Shown piece after piece: positions 23,765 to 31,143 of a stretch of 39,750 nt of DNA. The first letter of the stretch is position 1; each line of letters starts with the position of its first letter. The notes under the pieces are model-generated. The model made no database searches. It saw only the letters and a program-made list of their open reading frames with translations, and was not told the origin of the DNA. The stretch is from Dendronalium phyllosphericum CENA369 (GTDB lineage: Bacteria > Cyanobacteriota > Cyanobacteriia > Cyanobacteriales > Nostocaceae), in NCBI RefSeq assembly GCF_016056275.1, contig NZ_JAECZA010000035.1, forward strand, positions 1 to 39,750, given 5' to 3'. The position numbers were made by a program, and so were the translations under genes.

Positions 23765-23882
23765 ATCTAAAATATGGTAAGTAGGTGGACATAATTAAAT
23801 GTAAAATGCCAACCTGTGAAATACGCTCAGAATTGGGATTTTCCCTTCTGCCATCTGCCTCCTGCCTTCTGCCTTCTACTTA

Positions 23883-24731
23883 TTACAAATTATCAGTTCT
23901 AGCCTCAATGACATTTTGAGTAGACACAGGAACATTAGAAAGGAAGTTGTAACCAGTCTTGGATTCAATGCTATCAACAGACACTCTATATGTTTTCCAG
24001 TTGGCATTTCTAATGCCTTGGGAGTTAGGCATATCAACAGCAATCACTCGCGTGTTAGTCGTTACCCCACTCACCCCAGAACCAGGCGTATTTAAAACCA
24101 CAATAATTTTCCAAGTTCTTGCCGGGACTTGAATCTTGCCACTAGCAATTGTGTATTGTGTGCCATTCGAGCCAGTGCCACCAACACCGTATCCACCAGA
24201 AATGATATAGAGTTCTTTACCCTGATTAACAACTAAGTCTCGGCTATAGTTTTCCAGATTTGCCCACGGCCCTTGATTGTTATCAGGTGCTTGCGGAATC
24301 ATATTTGTCATTAGAAAAGTTGCCGAGTTATCTGTAACTGTCCTTGTTCGATCCCCAGAAGGAGTCATGTGGCCGCGGTCGAAGCCGCTACCTTGGTAAT
24401 CAGTTCCTTGAACCCGATACCAAGCAGACGGAAGGGATGTATCAGCACGAAAGTCATCTTGACGGGGAGCGCTACCTAGCCAGCTATTGTTCAACTGCCA
24501 ACTTACCCAATTGGGGATTCTAGTAGTGTTGTTGTACGACAGCGCATACTGAGATTTGCTCATTAGGTAATTGTTGGGGTAGGAAGTGCTGTTGACAGCG
24601 CCGCTAGGGTTCCCCATTGTTAAGTGAACGCTTGAGGATTGTGCAGGTGCTTTTGGCGATCGCAGCAAGAGTGTAAGCGAAATTACACCCATAAAAGGCA
24701 GAAGAAAGTTGAAAAATTTAAATTTCTTCAT
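23883..24731 (-). CDS. nucA: Secreted DNA/RNA non-specific endonuclease NucA
   Basis: Exported beta-beta-alpha-metal nuclease that degrades DNA and RNA. The 282-residue precursor has a basic start (MKKFKFF), a hydrophobic core (about 7-23) and an APA-QSS type cleavage site near residue 30. The catalytic DRGH motif is at 118-121, followed by TNMIPQAPDNNQGPWANLE, where Asn152 (metal ligand) and Glu160 fit the family. Length is close to Anabaena NucA (about 274). The ATG at 24731 is the first in frame. Its inhibitor gene nuiA lies head-on downstream. The signal peptide and active site are intact, so an active enzyme is expected. Confidence 0.96.
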   Translation of the reverse strand: MKKFKFFNFLLPFMGVISLTLLLRSPKAPAQSSSVHLTMGNPSGAVNSTSYPNNYLMSKSQYALSYNNTTRIPNWVSWQLNNSWLGSAPRQDDFRADTSLPSAWYRVQGTDYQGSGFDRGHMTPSGDRTRTVTDNSATFLMTNMIPQAPDNNQGPWANLENYSRDLVVNQGKELYIISGGYGVGGTGSNGTQYTIASGKIQVPARTWKIIVVLNTPGSGVSGVTTNTRVIAVDMPNSQGIRNANWKTYRVSVDSIESKTGYNFLSNVPVSTQNVIEARTDNL

Positions 24732-24866
24732 AGAGCAAGCGTGTTATTTAGTTACGCACTCAGTATTCAAAAGCGATCGCCTAAACATCAAGTAATCCTG
24801 GATACAAATACACAACTATCTAAAATAATTGAATACAACACCTTGCTTTTATCCCATAAAACAATG

Positions 24867-24901
24867 TATGGGTGTAGGAATTGAAAACCCCTACACCCAT
24901 A
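24867..24901. repeat. TATGGGTGTAGG/CCTACACCCATA hairpin
   Basis: Perfect 12-bp stem with an 11-nt loop, 136 nt upstream of nucA. There is no T-run. It may be a repeat or a regulatory structure. Confidence 0.6.
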
Positions 24902-25007
24902 TACTTAGTCGTAACAGAAAAACTTTGTGCGTAAGTGTTATAAAGAGTGCTGAGTTGAAAGTGTGCTCGTACTCTTTTTTTACTCAGCACTCAGCGAGAA
25001 GTTGCGT

Positions 25008-25055
25008 GCGGAGAGAAGTGCGGTCTTGGGCTTTGCCCAAGTGGAGCAACTTCGG
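25008..25055. repeat. 48-nt repeat, copy 1 (inverted copy at 29271)
   Basis: Exactly reverse-complementary to 29271-29318 over 48 nt. It includes the palindrome CTTGGGC-TTT-GCCCAAG. The flanking modules (AGAAGTTGCGTG, GGGTTCCCCCCG, GCAAACTTCGG) are also shared with copy 2, in a different arrangement. Confidence 0.9.
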
Positions 25056-25107
25056 AGGGTTCCCCCCGTTGAGCAAACTTCGGTGACTCAGCACTGGGTA
25101 TTGTAAA

Positions 25108-25785
25108 TTAACTCCTCCTCACCACTCGCACCAAGAAAAATAAAATACCTGCGCCGAGAACAATTGCCAGTACCGTAATGGGAAGCCCTAATCCTGTATT
25201 TGTAGTTTGTGGAGGTGCATCATTGACATCTTGTACACTCTGTGAATTTCTTGCCGATCCTGCTACCACGGTAACTTCAAACTTAAATTTAAATGGTTTA
25301 AAACTTGCTTGAGTTACTGGTTTACCACTTAGTTCGAGCTGATAAATTCCTGGCTTGGGAAAAACAATATCTGCGCCTGGAATCCCTTGATATCGCTCGG
25401 CTGCTACAGATTTTAAGGATGGTTCTAGTAGGGCTGGCTCTCCTGCTGTATGGGGTTGGGCATAGACAACCAATCGGCAATTGCACTGCGTCAGAGGAAT
25501 CGCTTTTCCACCTTTGCGAGTCAGTGCGAACCAGGCTTGCGTAGGTTCTCCCGCACGAGGATTATCATTCGGTTCAACATGCAGAGTAGCACCAACATCT
25601 GCTGCTATTTTTGTCTCGTGAGCAGAGGCAGGGTAGGTATTAGTTATTAATATAACTAAGCTACTGAGAAAAAATAAATTCTTTATCCTTCCTAAATGCC
25701 AAGGTATTTTTTTTTGACTCGTTAAATGCTCCCAATTTGAGCTAAGGAGCAAGTATGGTTTACCGCGATTTAGTTGGGGGGACAT
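25108..25785 (-). CDS. Periplasmic, C-terminally anchored protein of unknown function
   Basis: A 225-residue protein. A hydrophobic segment (about 36-54, NLFFLSSLVILITNTYPASA) is followed by an A-S-A-H-E type signal cleavage region. The mature part (about 56-180) looks beta-rich, with HETKIAADVG, a CNC motif (about 99-101) and PKPGIYQLELSG, vaguely like YtkA/FixH or copper-related periplasmic domains. A second hydrophobic helix (about 201-222) ends in RVVRRS, giving a single-pass anchored protein. The ATG at 25785 lies inside the end of the upstream gene (26-nt overlap), implying translational coupling. Acting with that membrane protein is likely; metal binding is only a guess. Confidence 0.72.
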   Translation of the reverse strand: MSPQLNRGKPYLLLSSNWEHLTSQKKIPWHLGRIKNLFFLSSLVILITNTYPASAHETKIAADVGATLHVEPNDNPRAGEPTQAWFALTRKGGKAIPLTQCNCRLVVYAQPHTAGEPALLEPSLKSVAAERYQGIPGADIVFPKPGIYQLELSGKPVTQASFKPFKFKFEVTVVAGSARNSQSVQDVNDAPPQTTNTGLGLPITVLAIVLGAGILFFLVRVVRRS

Positions 25786-27031
25786 ACAACTTTTCTAGAG
25801 TTAACTTTGACCAAAACCAGCGCGAACGCACCAGCAAAACACCGAGGGTGACAATTCCCATCAGTACTGCTGCTAATTTATTCCCCCAAGTTAATTGCAA
25901 AGAACCCAGGTAATGGGAACCAATCAACACAGCATGAATGGCACTCAAAAGCAAAGCCGGCACACTCAATAAATGAATCTGTCGCCAACGCTTGCCCAAC
26001 GATTTCTGCAAAGATTCCAAACTTGTGAAAGCAGCGGGGGTCATTAATATTAATGCTACAGCACCCGCAGCCATGCCCCACTGAAAGTCTAACGGCAAGA
26101 AAAAGAAGGCGGCAAAATTCCATTGCAGCGAGTGTTCTATCATGTGGATAGTATGAACCACAGAAAGCACAAAGGCTCCTACTCCCAAGGCACGACGATA
26201 ACGCAGGGGTGAAGCCCACAAGTTGCTAATCGGGCGAGCAATGAGCGCCAATATCAAACAAATTAACGCTGCATGTCCGGTGTAATCTACCATTGTGTCA
26301 CCAGTCCGCAGCAACGTAATAGCGCCAATGATGAGAGTAACCCAACCGCCTAAACGAAATAACTGACTGCGCCTGTCTTTACTCACTAAAGAGGTAGATA
26401 TGCCTACGCCCAACATTGTGGGTAGTGTTCCCAAGCCAAAAGCCAGCATCATTGCTGCACCCATCCATAAATTGCCCGTTTGCGCTGCTTTAATTTGAGC
26501 AGCATATAAAAAACCGCAGGGCATCAAACCCCAAGTCATGCCCAAAAGCGTTGGTGTCCACCATCTAGTTTGTAAGGAAAGCTTGACCATTCCGGCACTC
26601 AAGCGATCGTGTAAACCGCCTTGCAGCAGCGGGTGTAATATGGGAATTCGAGGCAGAAAATTGGGTGTTACTTGTCCTAACCCAAACCAAATCAACATCA
26701 CCCCGGTAATAATTGCCATTACTCGGCGGAATTCACTGCCAACACCTGCTAACTGTCCGCCTTGCAAAAATACTGAACCCAGTGCCCCTATACCAGCACC
26801 AACCAGAGCGTAGCTTAACATCCGCCCAAGATTCAGCAGGATATGAAATTTTAATTGCTGTTGCCACGTGGAAGATACTTCTAAGGTTGATGTCCTTCCA
26901 GAGGAGACTTTTTGCGGAGTTTTTTGCTGTTTAGACAAAGAAAACGCCACTGTCAAAGGGCCACACATCCCAAAGCAATGCCCAAAACTGCCCAGGAATC
27001 CTAGTATTGCGATCAGCGACAAATCTAGCAT
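25760..27031 (-). CDS. UreH/TauE-like membrane protein fused to a ferric-reductase-like domain
   Basis: A 423-residue polytopic protein. The first part (about 1-245) begins LDLSLIAILGFLGSFGHCFGMCGPLTVAF, with the G-H-C-x-G-M-C-G-P motif of the UreH_2/DsbD_2 (COG2836) group; Gly-rich helices follow, including MTWGLMPCGFLYAA. The last part (about 275-415) has VHTIHMIEHSL, then SLQKSLGKRWRQIHLLSVPALLLSAIHAVLIGSH, resembling the haem-binding helices of MsrQ/ferric-reductase transmembrane domains. The ATG at 27031 is chosen because the upstream open frame lies in GACTGGGGA repeat DNA. It overlaps the next gene by 26 nt. An electron or metal transfer role is plausible but unproven. Confidence 0.78.
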   Translation of the reverse strand: MLDLSLIAILGFLGSFGHCFGMCGPLTVAFSLSKQQKTPQKVSSGRTSTLEVSSTWQQQLKFHILLNLGRMLSYALVGAGIGALGSVFLQGGQLAGVGSEFRRVMAIITGVMLIWFGLGQVTPNFLPRIPILHPLLQGGLHDRLSAGMVKLSLQTRWWTPTLLGMTWGLMPCGFLYAAQIKAAQTGNLWMGAAMMLAFGLGTLPTMLGVGISTSLVSKDRRSQLFRLGGWVTLIIGAITLLRTGDTMVDYTGHAALICLILALIARPISNLWASPLRYRRALGVGAFVLSVVHTIHMIEHSLQWNFAAFFFLPLDFQWGMAAGAVALILMTPAAFTSLESLQKSLGKRWRQIHLLSVPALLLSAIHAVLIGSHYLGSLQLTWGNKLAAVLMGIVTLGVLLVRSRWFWSKLTLEKLYVPPTKSR

Positions 27032-27136
27032 AAGTAAATTCCTAAGGCCGGAGATTGGGGGCAGAGGGGCAGGGGGAGAAATTATTAATACCTCAATCCC
27101 CAGTCGCCAGTCCCCAATCGCCAATCCTCAGTCCCT

Positions 27137-28855
27137 CTAGTAGTAATTACCTACTTTGCGATGACGAACGGCTGTCAGTGCGTCGGGTTTAGAAACACGA
27201 CCGTCTTCGACGGTGCAGTAGACAATCCAGTGGTCGCTGCACTCCATGCTGCTTTGTATTTCACATTCCATGTATGCCAAAGCATCTGTCAAAATTGGAG
27301 AACCGTTTTTTGCGGTTCTAGTTTTGACTCCGGCAAAGCGGTCAGCACCGGGATGCAAGCGTTTGAGGAAGTGCTTTTTCAGTTCTTGATAATTTCCTTC
27401 TTCGAGGACGTTGAGAACAAAGCGATCGCCTACTTGCATCAACGAATCAATAGCGCGGTCTTTGGCAACGGCAATTGTAAATCCTAAAGGTTGCAAACTC
27501 GCTTGCGATACCCAAGAAGCTAGCATGGCACTAGACACATCACCTTTTTTGGTGGTGACAATGTACAGTCCGCTGCTAATCCGTCCCAAGGCTTTTTCCA
27601 TGTTGACATCAAGAGATTTGATCTGCTTGATGTTGCGTTCCCGTACTAGCAATTGTCCCAAGTCTGTACCTGCTTCTTGGCACAACTGGAATGTAGCTGC
27701 GGTGGGAGCTTGTTTAATCCGAATTGCTGGGAAGGCTTCTTTGACACCCGAATCGATAAATTTTCTCCGCAGTGTATCAACGGGTTCGTCATCACCGCCG
27801 TAACATTCAAACAAGCCAACCACTTGTTTATCCTTGGCAACAGATAGCAACGAACTGATACCAGCTTGAGCAGCAACAGCAGTACTTGGGGGCATACCAA
27901 TAATTAGACCAGATGCTCTACCTGCTAGTTCTTGAATTTCTTGGAGTCCAGCTGTGCTGAGGTCGATAACTTCGGTTGCCAATCCAGTTTTTTGGATGCC
28001 CTCAGCGATCGCCATACCGAGTTGATCGCTATATCCGTATTCGGAAACGTAAAACAAGCCGACGGTGGTTTCTGCTTTGGCTTGTCTGTGACTCCAATTT
28101 TCGTAACACCCAGTCAACACATCTAAATGATGGTGCAACAGCGGCCCGTGACCGTTAGCGATAATGTTAATCTTCCCTAATTCGTTCATTCTCTTCATGG
28201 CATTCAACAGAGAACGAGCGTTAGGGCCCATCAGACAGTCATAGTAAAATCTAAAGTCAGCTTCGATCGCCTCTAAGTCTTCATCAAAGGTGCGATCGTC
28301 ACAGAAGTGCATCCCAAAGGCATCGCAGGTGAAGAGAGTTTGGGTTTTGCGATCGTAACTAAAGATGGTGTCTGGCCAGTGCAGGTTAGGCGCACTCACA
28401 AATTCGATTTCGTGGCCTTTGCCAATATCGATGCGATCGCCACTTTTGACAATCCGCTTAGAAAAGGGATCGTGTACCAAACCTTCTAAAAACTGCAAGG
28501 CAATTTTTGAAGCTAAAACAGTAGCTCTCGGAGCTAATTGCAGCACATCTTCTACTAAGCCGCTGTGGTCTGGCTCTGTGTGGCTGACAATAACGTAATC
28601 AATAGTCTTGGGGTTGACGATACTTTTGAGTGTATCTAAATACAGCTGCCGAAACTTCTGATGTGAAGTATCAATTAAAACTGTTTGTTCGCCCCTAATT
28701 AGATAGGAATTGTAAGTCGTACCGTTTTGCAGTCCGAATTCGATATCGAAGCGATCGCGATCCCAATCAAGAGAGCGAATCGCCGTTGTGTTAGGGGCAA
28801 TTTCTACAGTTTGTATAGTTAGCCGATGCTGAACGTTCTCTGCGATCGCTACCAT
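27137..28855 (-). CDS. flv3: Flavodiiron protein (diflavin flavoprotein), Flv3-type
   Basis: Soluble NAD(P)H:oxygen oxidoreductase that reduces O2 to water and protects photosystem I. The 572-residue protein has three domains: metallo-beta-lactamase-like (about 30-250), flavodoxin-like (about 265-410) and a C-terminal flavin reductase domain (about 420-572). Iron ligands fit the full set: H92, E94 and D96 in SHTEPDH, H159, D178 and a later NGHGP His. Flv1/Flv4-type proteins replace several of these, so this is Flv3- or Flv2-like. The start resembles Flv3 (IRSLDWDRDRFDIEFGLQNGTT). No Flv1 partner is adjacent. The ATG at 28855 is the first in frame. Confidence 0.9.
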   Translation of the reverse strand: MVAIAENVQHRLTIQTVEIAPNTTAIRSLDWDRDRFDIEFGLQNGTTYNSYLIRGEQTVLIDTSHQKFRQLYLDTLKSIVNPKTIDYVIVSHTEPDHSGLVEDVLQLAPRATVLASKIALQFLEGLVHDPFSKRIVKSGDRIDIGKGHEIEFVSAPNLHWPDTIFSYDRKTQTLFTCDAFGMHFCDDRTFDEDLEAIEADFRFYYDCLMGPNARSLLNAMKRMNELGKINIIANGHGPLLHHHLDVLTGCYENWSHRQAKAETTVGLFYVSEYGYSDQLGMAIAEGIQKTGLATEVIDLSTAGLQEIQELAGRASGLIIGMPPSTAVAAQAGISSLLSVAKDKQVVGLFECYGGDDEPVDTLRRKFIDSGVKEAFPAIRIKQAPTAATFQLCQEAGTDLGQLLVRERNIKQIKSLDVNMEKALGRISSGLYIVTTKKGDVSSAMLASWVSQASLQPLGFTIAVAKDRAIDSLMQVGDRFVLNVLEEGNYQELKKHFLKRLHPGADRFAGVKTRTAKNGSPILTDALAYMECEIQSSMECSDHWIVYCTVEDGRVSKPDALTAVRHRKVGNYY

Positions 28856-29504
28856 TATTCGTCTCCGAGCGCAAATTAACAGTATTGTTTCTCTGCCCCC
28901 ATTGTGCCTGGAAACTTTTTTTAAAGTTGTAATGAAGTTTATTTTTTGCGAAATTTAAGTTGTATCAAATATTGCTGTTTTTCAGCATTGTTTTTAACTC
29001 AAAAATCTCCTAATAATTAGCTTTATTCTCAGGTATTATTGCTGTTTGTTCATTTATTACTTTTACAGAATAATGGGCAATTTTATCATTTGTCAAAAAT
29101 AATTATACATACCCAAACCCATAAACCTAGACTTAATAGGATTTTCTTAATTACGAATTACGAATTGGTAGTAAGCTAATCATCATTCAAATTGCATCTC
29201 CCGAAGTTTGCAAGGGCGGGGGGAACCCCCACACGCAACTTCTCTCCCTGTCTCCCTGTCCCCGCGTCCCCCGAAGTTGCTCCACTTGGGCAAAGCCCAA
29301 GACCGCACTTCTCTCCGCGTCTTTCTAGCGAGTTGAATTATGCAATTTAAAAGCGCATCAGCTTAGTAGGATATGACTTTATTTGATTAATAGCCAGACT
29401 CGCTCAAAACAGAATTCAAGAGTCATGAATTATAGCAGATTTTAGCTGTGTGAGGTATGAATATCCCAGCCTCACGCCACAGCTTCAGCTTGGCAGTGAA
29501 ACTG
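28856..29504. other. 650-nt gene-free region upstream of flv3
   Basis: A/T-rich near flv3 (promoter side), then TAATTACGAATTACGAATT repeats at about 29150-29168. A composite repeat follows at about 29195-29330. No gene is supported. Confidence 0.6.
29271..29318. repeat. 48-nt repeat, copy 2 (inverted)
   Basis: Perfect reverse complement of 25008-25055. Preceded by a GTCTCCCTGTCCCCGCGTCCC stretch related to the palindrome inside the oxidoreductase gene at 4083-4124, and by the GCAAACTT/GGGGGGAACC modules. Confidence 0.9.
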
Positions 29505-30857
29505 TCAAAATAGTCCTGCTGACTCATATAATCGCTTAAGCATTGCTGTAATCTTTGCACCATAGTCTAAATCGGCTGACCAGCGCCCTGATAGCTGATC
29601 GATTAATGGAGCAATTCCACGCGTGACGAAGCGAAACCGCGGATCTACTATCTCGTTCACCAAGGGTTCTAGACTGGCGTAAGCCTTTAAATGTTGGATG
29701 TGCGCCCTCACACCAATTCTGGCACTTTCAAAAGATGCAGTTTCCGAACCGCCACCAATTGCACCTAAGCCTGCAAAGTTATTTTGTTCGGGTCTAATAT
29801 CGCCGCCAAAGCGTAAAAATCCAGTTTCTACACACATTTGGCAAAAAGCAACGTCATAGTTCACTCCTTCGGTGGCTGCTTCTTCTCGATAAAGTTTTGG
29901 GATGTCAGGGAATTTTACCAAAGCATTTTCATTGTTGTTTCTCAGGAATAGTTGCAACTGCACTTCTGAGGTATTACCATTTGACATTACTCGGTCAAAT
30001 TGACCAGAACAAACTACTAAATTCGATCGCAAGCTAACGGTACGAGTTGCAGCATCCCAGGCGATCGCCACATTAAAATCCCGCAGTTCCACAGCTTTGA
30101 CATATACTACTCTGCGATAGGTAATCCGATTGACATTAGGCGCTTTCGACAAATCGATTCGCAAACGATCTACTAAATCAATGGGGATATAAGCATTCCC
30201 ATTAACTAGCACTCCTTGCTCAGAATAGTTTTGCCCATTAATATTAATATTGATTGGCGGATAATTCGGTTCTGTTGGCGTTCCCGGATTGGGGTCAATA
30301 ACACGACTCCAAGAAGCCAAGCCATCAGCAATACCTAAAGCAAAATCCCGACGACGAGTTTGCAGCAAAGACCGATCCTCTGGACTGCTGAGAAATCCGA
30401 CTTGCATCGCCAATGCAGCCAATGTTGTTTGGCGACAGAATGCTAAACGACCTAATCCACTATCTGTATCTGGCTTAACTCCGCGATTTGGCAATTGGGG
30501 TACGCGGCGCAACAGCCCCACTAGCAGCAGTTCGCCATTACTCTTGCGTTCGCTATTATTAGCAATGTAGTAAACACTAGCCCCACGCACAGCAGGACTG
30601 CTAGCTGCATCCGCTTGAATTTCTAGGGCGACATCACCCCGACGACCGCGAGAATTAATCCAAACGATGGTGTCTGCGGCACTGAGATCGTCGGGAACTG
30701 CTAAAATTTCAAAACTCCGCGCCCTCAATTCCGTTACAACTAAATCCCGTAGCAGGATCATTTCCCTCGCTTCGGTTGTACCGCCTGCGATCGCGCCTGG
30801 GTCAATTCCTCCTGCTTCTTTACCTCCGTGAGCCGCTGAAATAAAAATACGCCCCAT
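29505..30857 (-). CDS. Amidase-like/glucosaminidase protein, possibly TftA type
   Basis: A 450-residue protein with an N-terminal Amidase_3-like domain (about 1-185), a short copper-amine-oxidase-N-like linker domain (about 200-275) and a C-terminal glucosaminidase-like domain (about 305-445). In the amidase part, zinc ligands H10 (AAHGG) and E29 (TTEAREM) are present. The third His is Gln81 (EIQADAA, usually SIHANA), and the catalytic Glu is Gln152 (AMQVGFLS, usually VEVGFLS). The glucosaminidase part keeps CVETGFLRFGG with the catalytic Glu. There is no signal peptide. It may correspond to the hormogonium morphoprotein TftA, from memory. An altered GntR-type site lies 37 nt upstream of the start. 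Confidence 0.8.
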   Translation of the reverse strand: MGRIFISAAHGGKEAGGIDPGAIAGGTTEAREMILLRDLVVTELRARSFEILAVPDDLSAADTIVWINSRGRRGDVALEIQADAASSPAVRGASVYYIANNSERKSNGELLLVGLLRRVPQLPNRGVKPDTDSGLGRLAFCRQTTLAALAMQVGFLSSPEDRSLLQTRRRDFALGIADGLASWSRVIDPNPGTPTEPNYPPINININGQNYSEQGVLVNGNAYIPIDLVDRLRIDLSKAPNVNRITYRRVVYVKAVELRDFNVAIAWDAATRTVSLRSNLVVCSGQFDRVMSNGNTSEVQLQLFLRNNNENALVKFPDIPKLYREEAATEGVNYDVAFCQMCVETGFLRFGGDIRPEQNNFAGLGAIGGGSETASFESARIGVRAHIQHLKAYASLEPLVNEIVDPRFRFVTRGIAPLIDQLSGRWSADLDYGAKITAMLKRLYESAGLF

Positions 30858-30893
30858 CTACAGTATTTCCTCTGATAAAATTAAGGGTAAGCA

Positions 30894-30905
30894 ATTGTAT
30901 ACATA
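30894..30905. promoter_or_regulatory. Possible GntR-regulator site (10 of 12 match)
   Basis: ATTGTATACATA matches 10 of 12 positions of the palindrome ATTGTATACAAT found twice before the GntR gene (36898 and 36919). It lies 37 nt upstream of the amidase-like gene start, near where its promoter should be. Chance occurrence is possible in A/T-rich DNA. Confidence 0.35.
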
Positions 30906-31032
30906 ATTAGTCGCACAGCAACAACAATATAATAGCGATCGTAAGTCTTTTGTCATTTGTCCTTTGTTATTTCTCTAAAGTTGGTGACTGGGGACTGGGG
31001 ACTGGGACTAGGAAAAAATAATAACTGTGTCC

Positions 31033-31090
31033 AGACGCGATTAATCGCATCCTACTTCTAACTCCTGTCCAGACGCGATTAATCGCGTCT
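31033..31090. repeat. Two AGACGCGATTAATCGCGTCT palindromes
   Basis: The copy at 31071-31090 is perfect; the copy at 31033-31052 has the right arm changed to ATCGCATCC. Both are preceded by TGTCC and followed by TCTAACTCCT/CCTAACTCCT-like sequence, so the unit is tandemly duplicated. Confidence 0.85.
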
Positions 31091-31109
31091 CTACTCCTAA
31101 CTCCTATCT

Positions 31110-31138
31110 CAGCACTCAGCACTCAGCACTCAGCACTC
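31110..31138. repeat. CTCAGCA heptamer array before dnaG
   Basis: Four CTCAGCA units ending 5 nt before the dnaG ATG, so the array takes the place of a normal ribosome site. Confidence 0.9.
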
Positions 31139-31143
31139 AAATT

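Larger units (their letters stand above)
24732..25107. other. Repeat-rich region upstream of nucA
   Basis: Contains a 12-bp hairpin (24867-24878 with 24890-24901), a short ACTCAGC array, and a composite repeat (about 24998-25082) that includes the 48-nt copy described separately. No gene is supported. Confidence 0.6.

Noticed and set aside
24829-25086. Plus-strand frame of 85 codons upstream of nucA
   Set aside because: It runs through a hairpin and the composite 48-nt repeat, with no ribosome site or domain.
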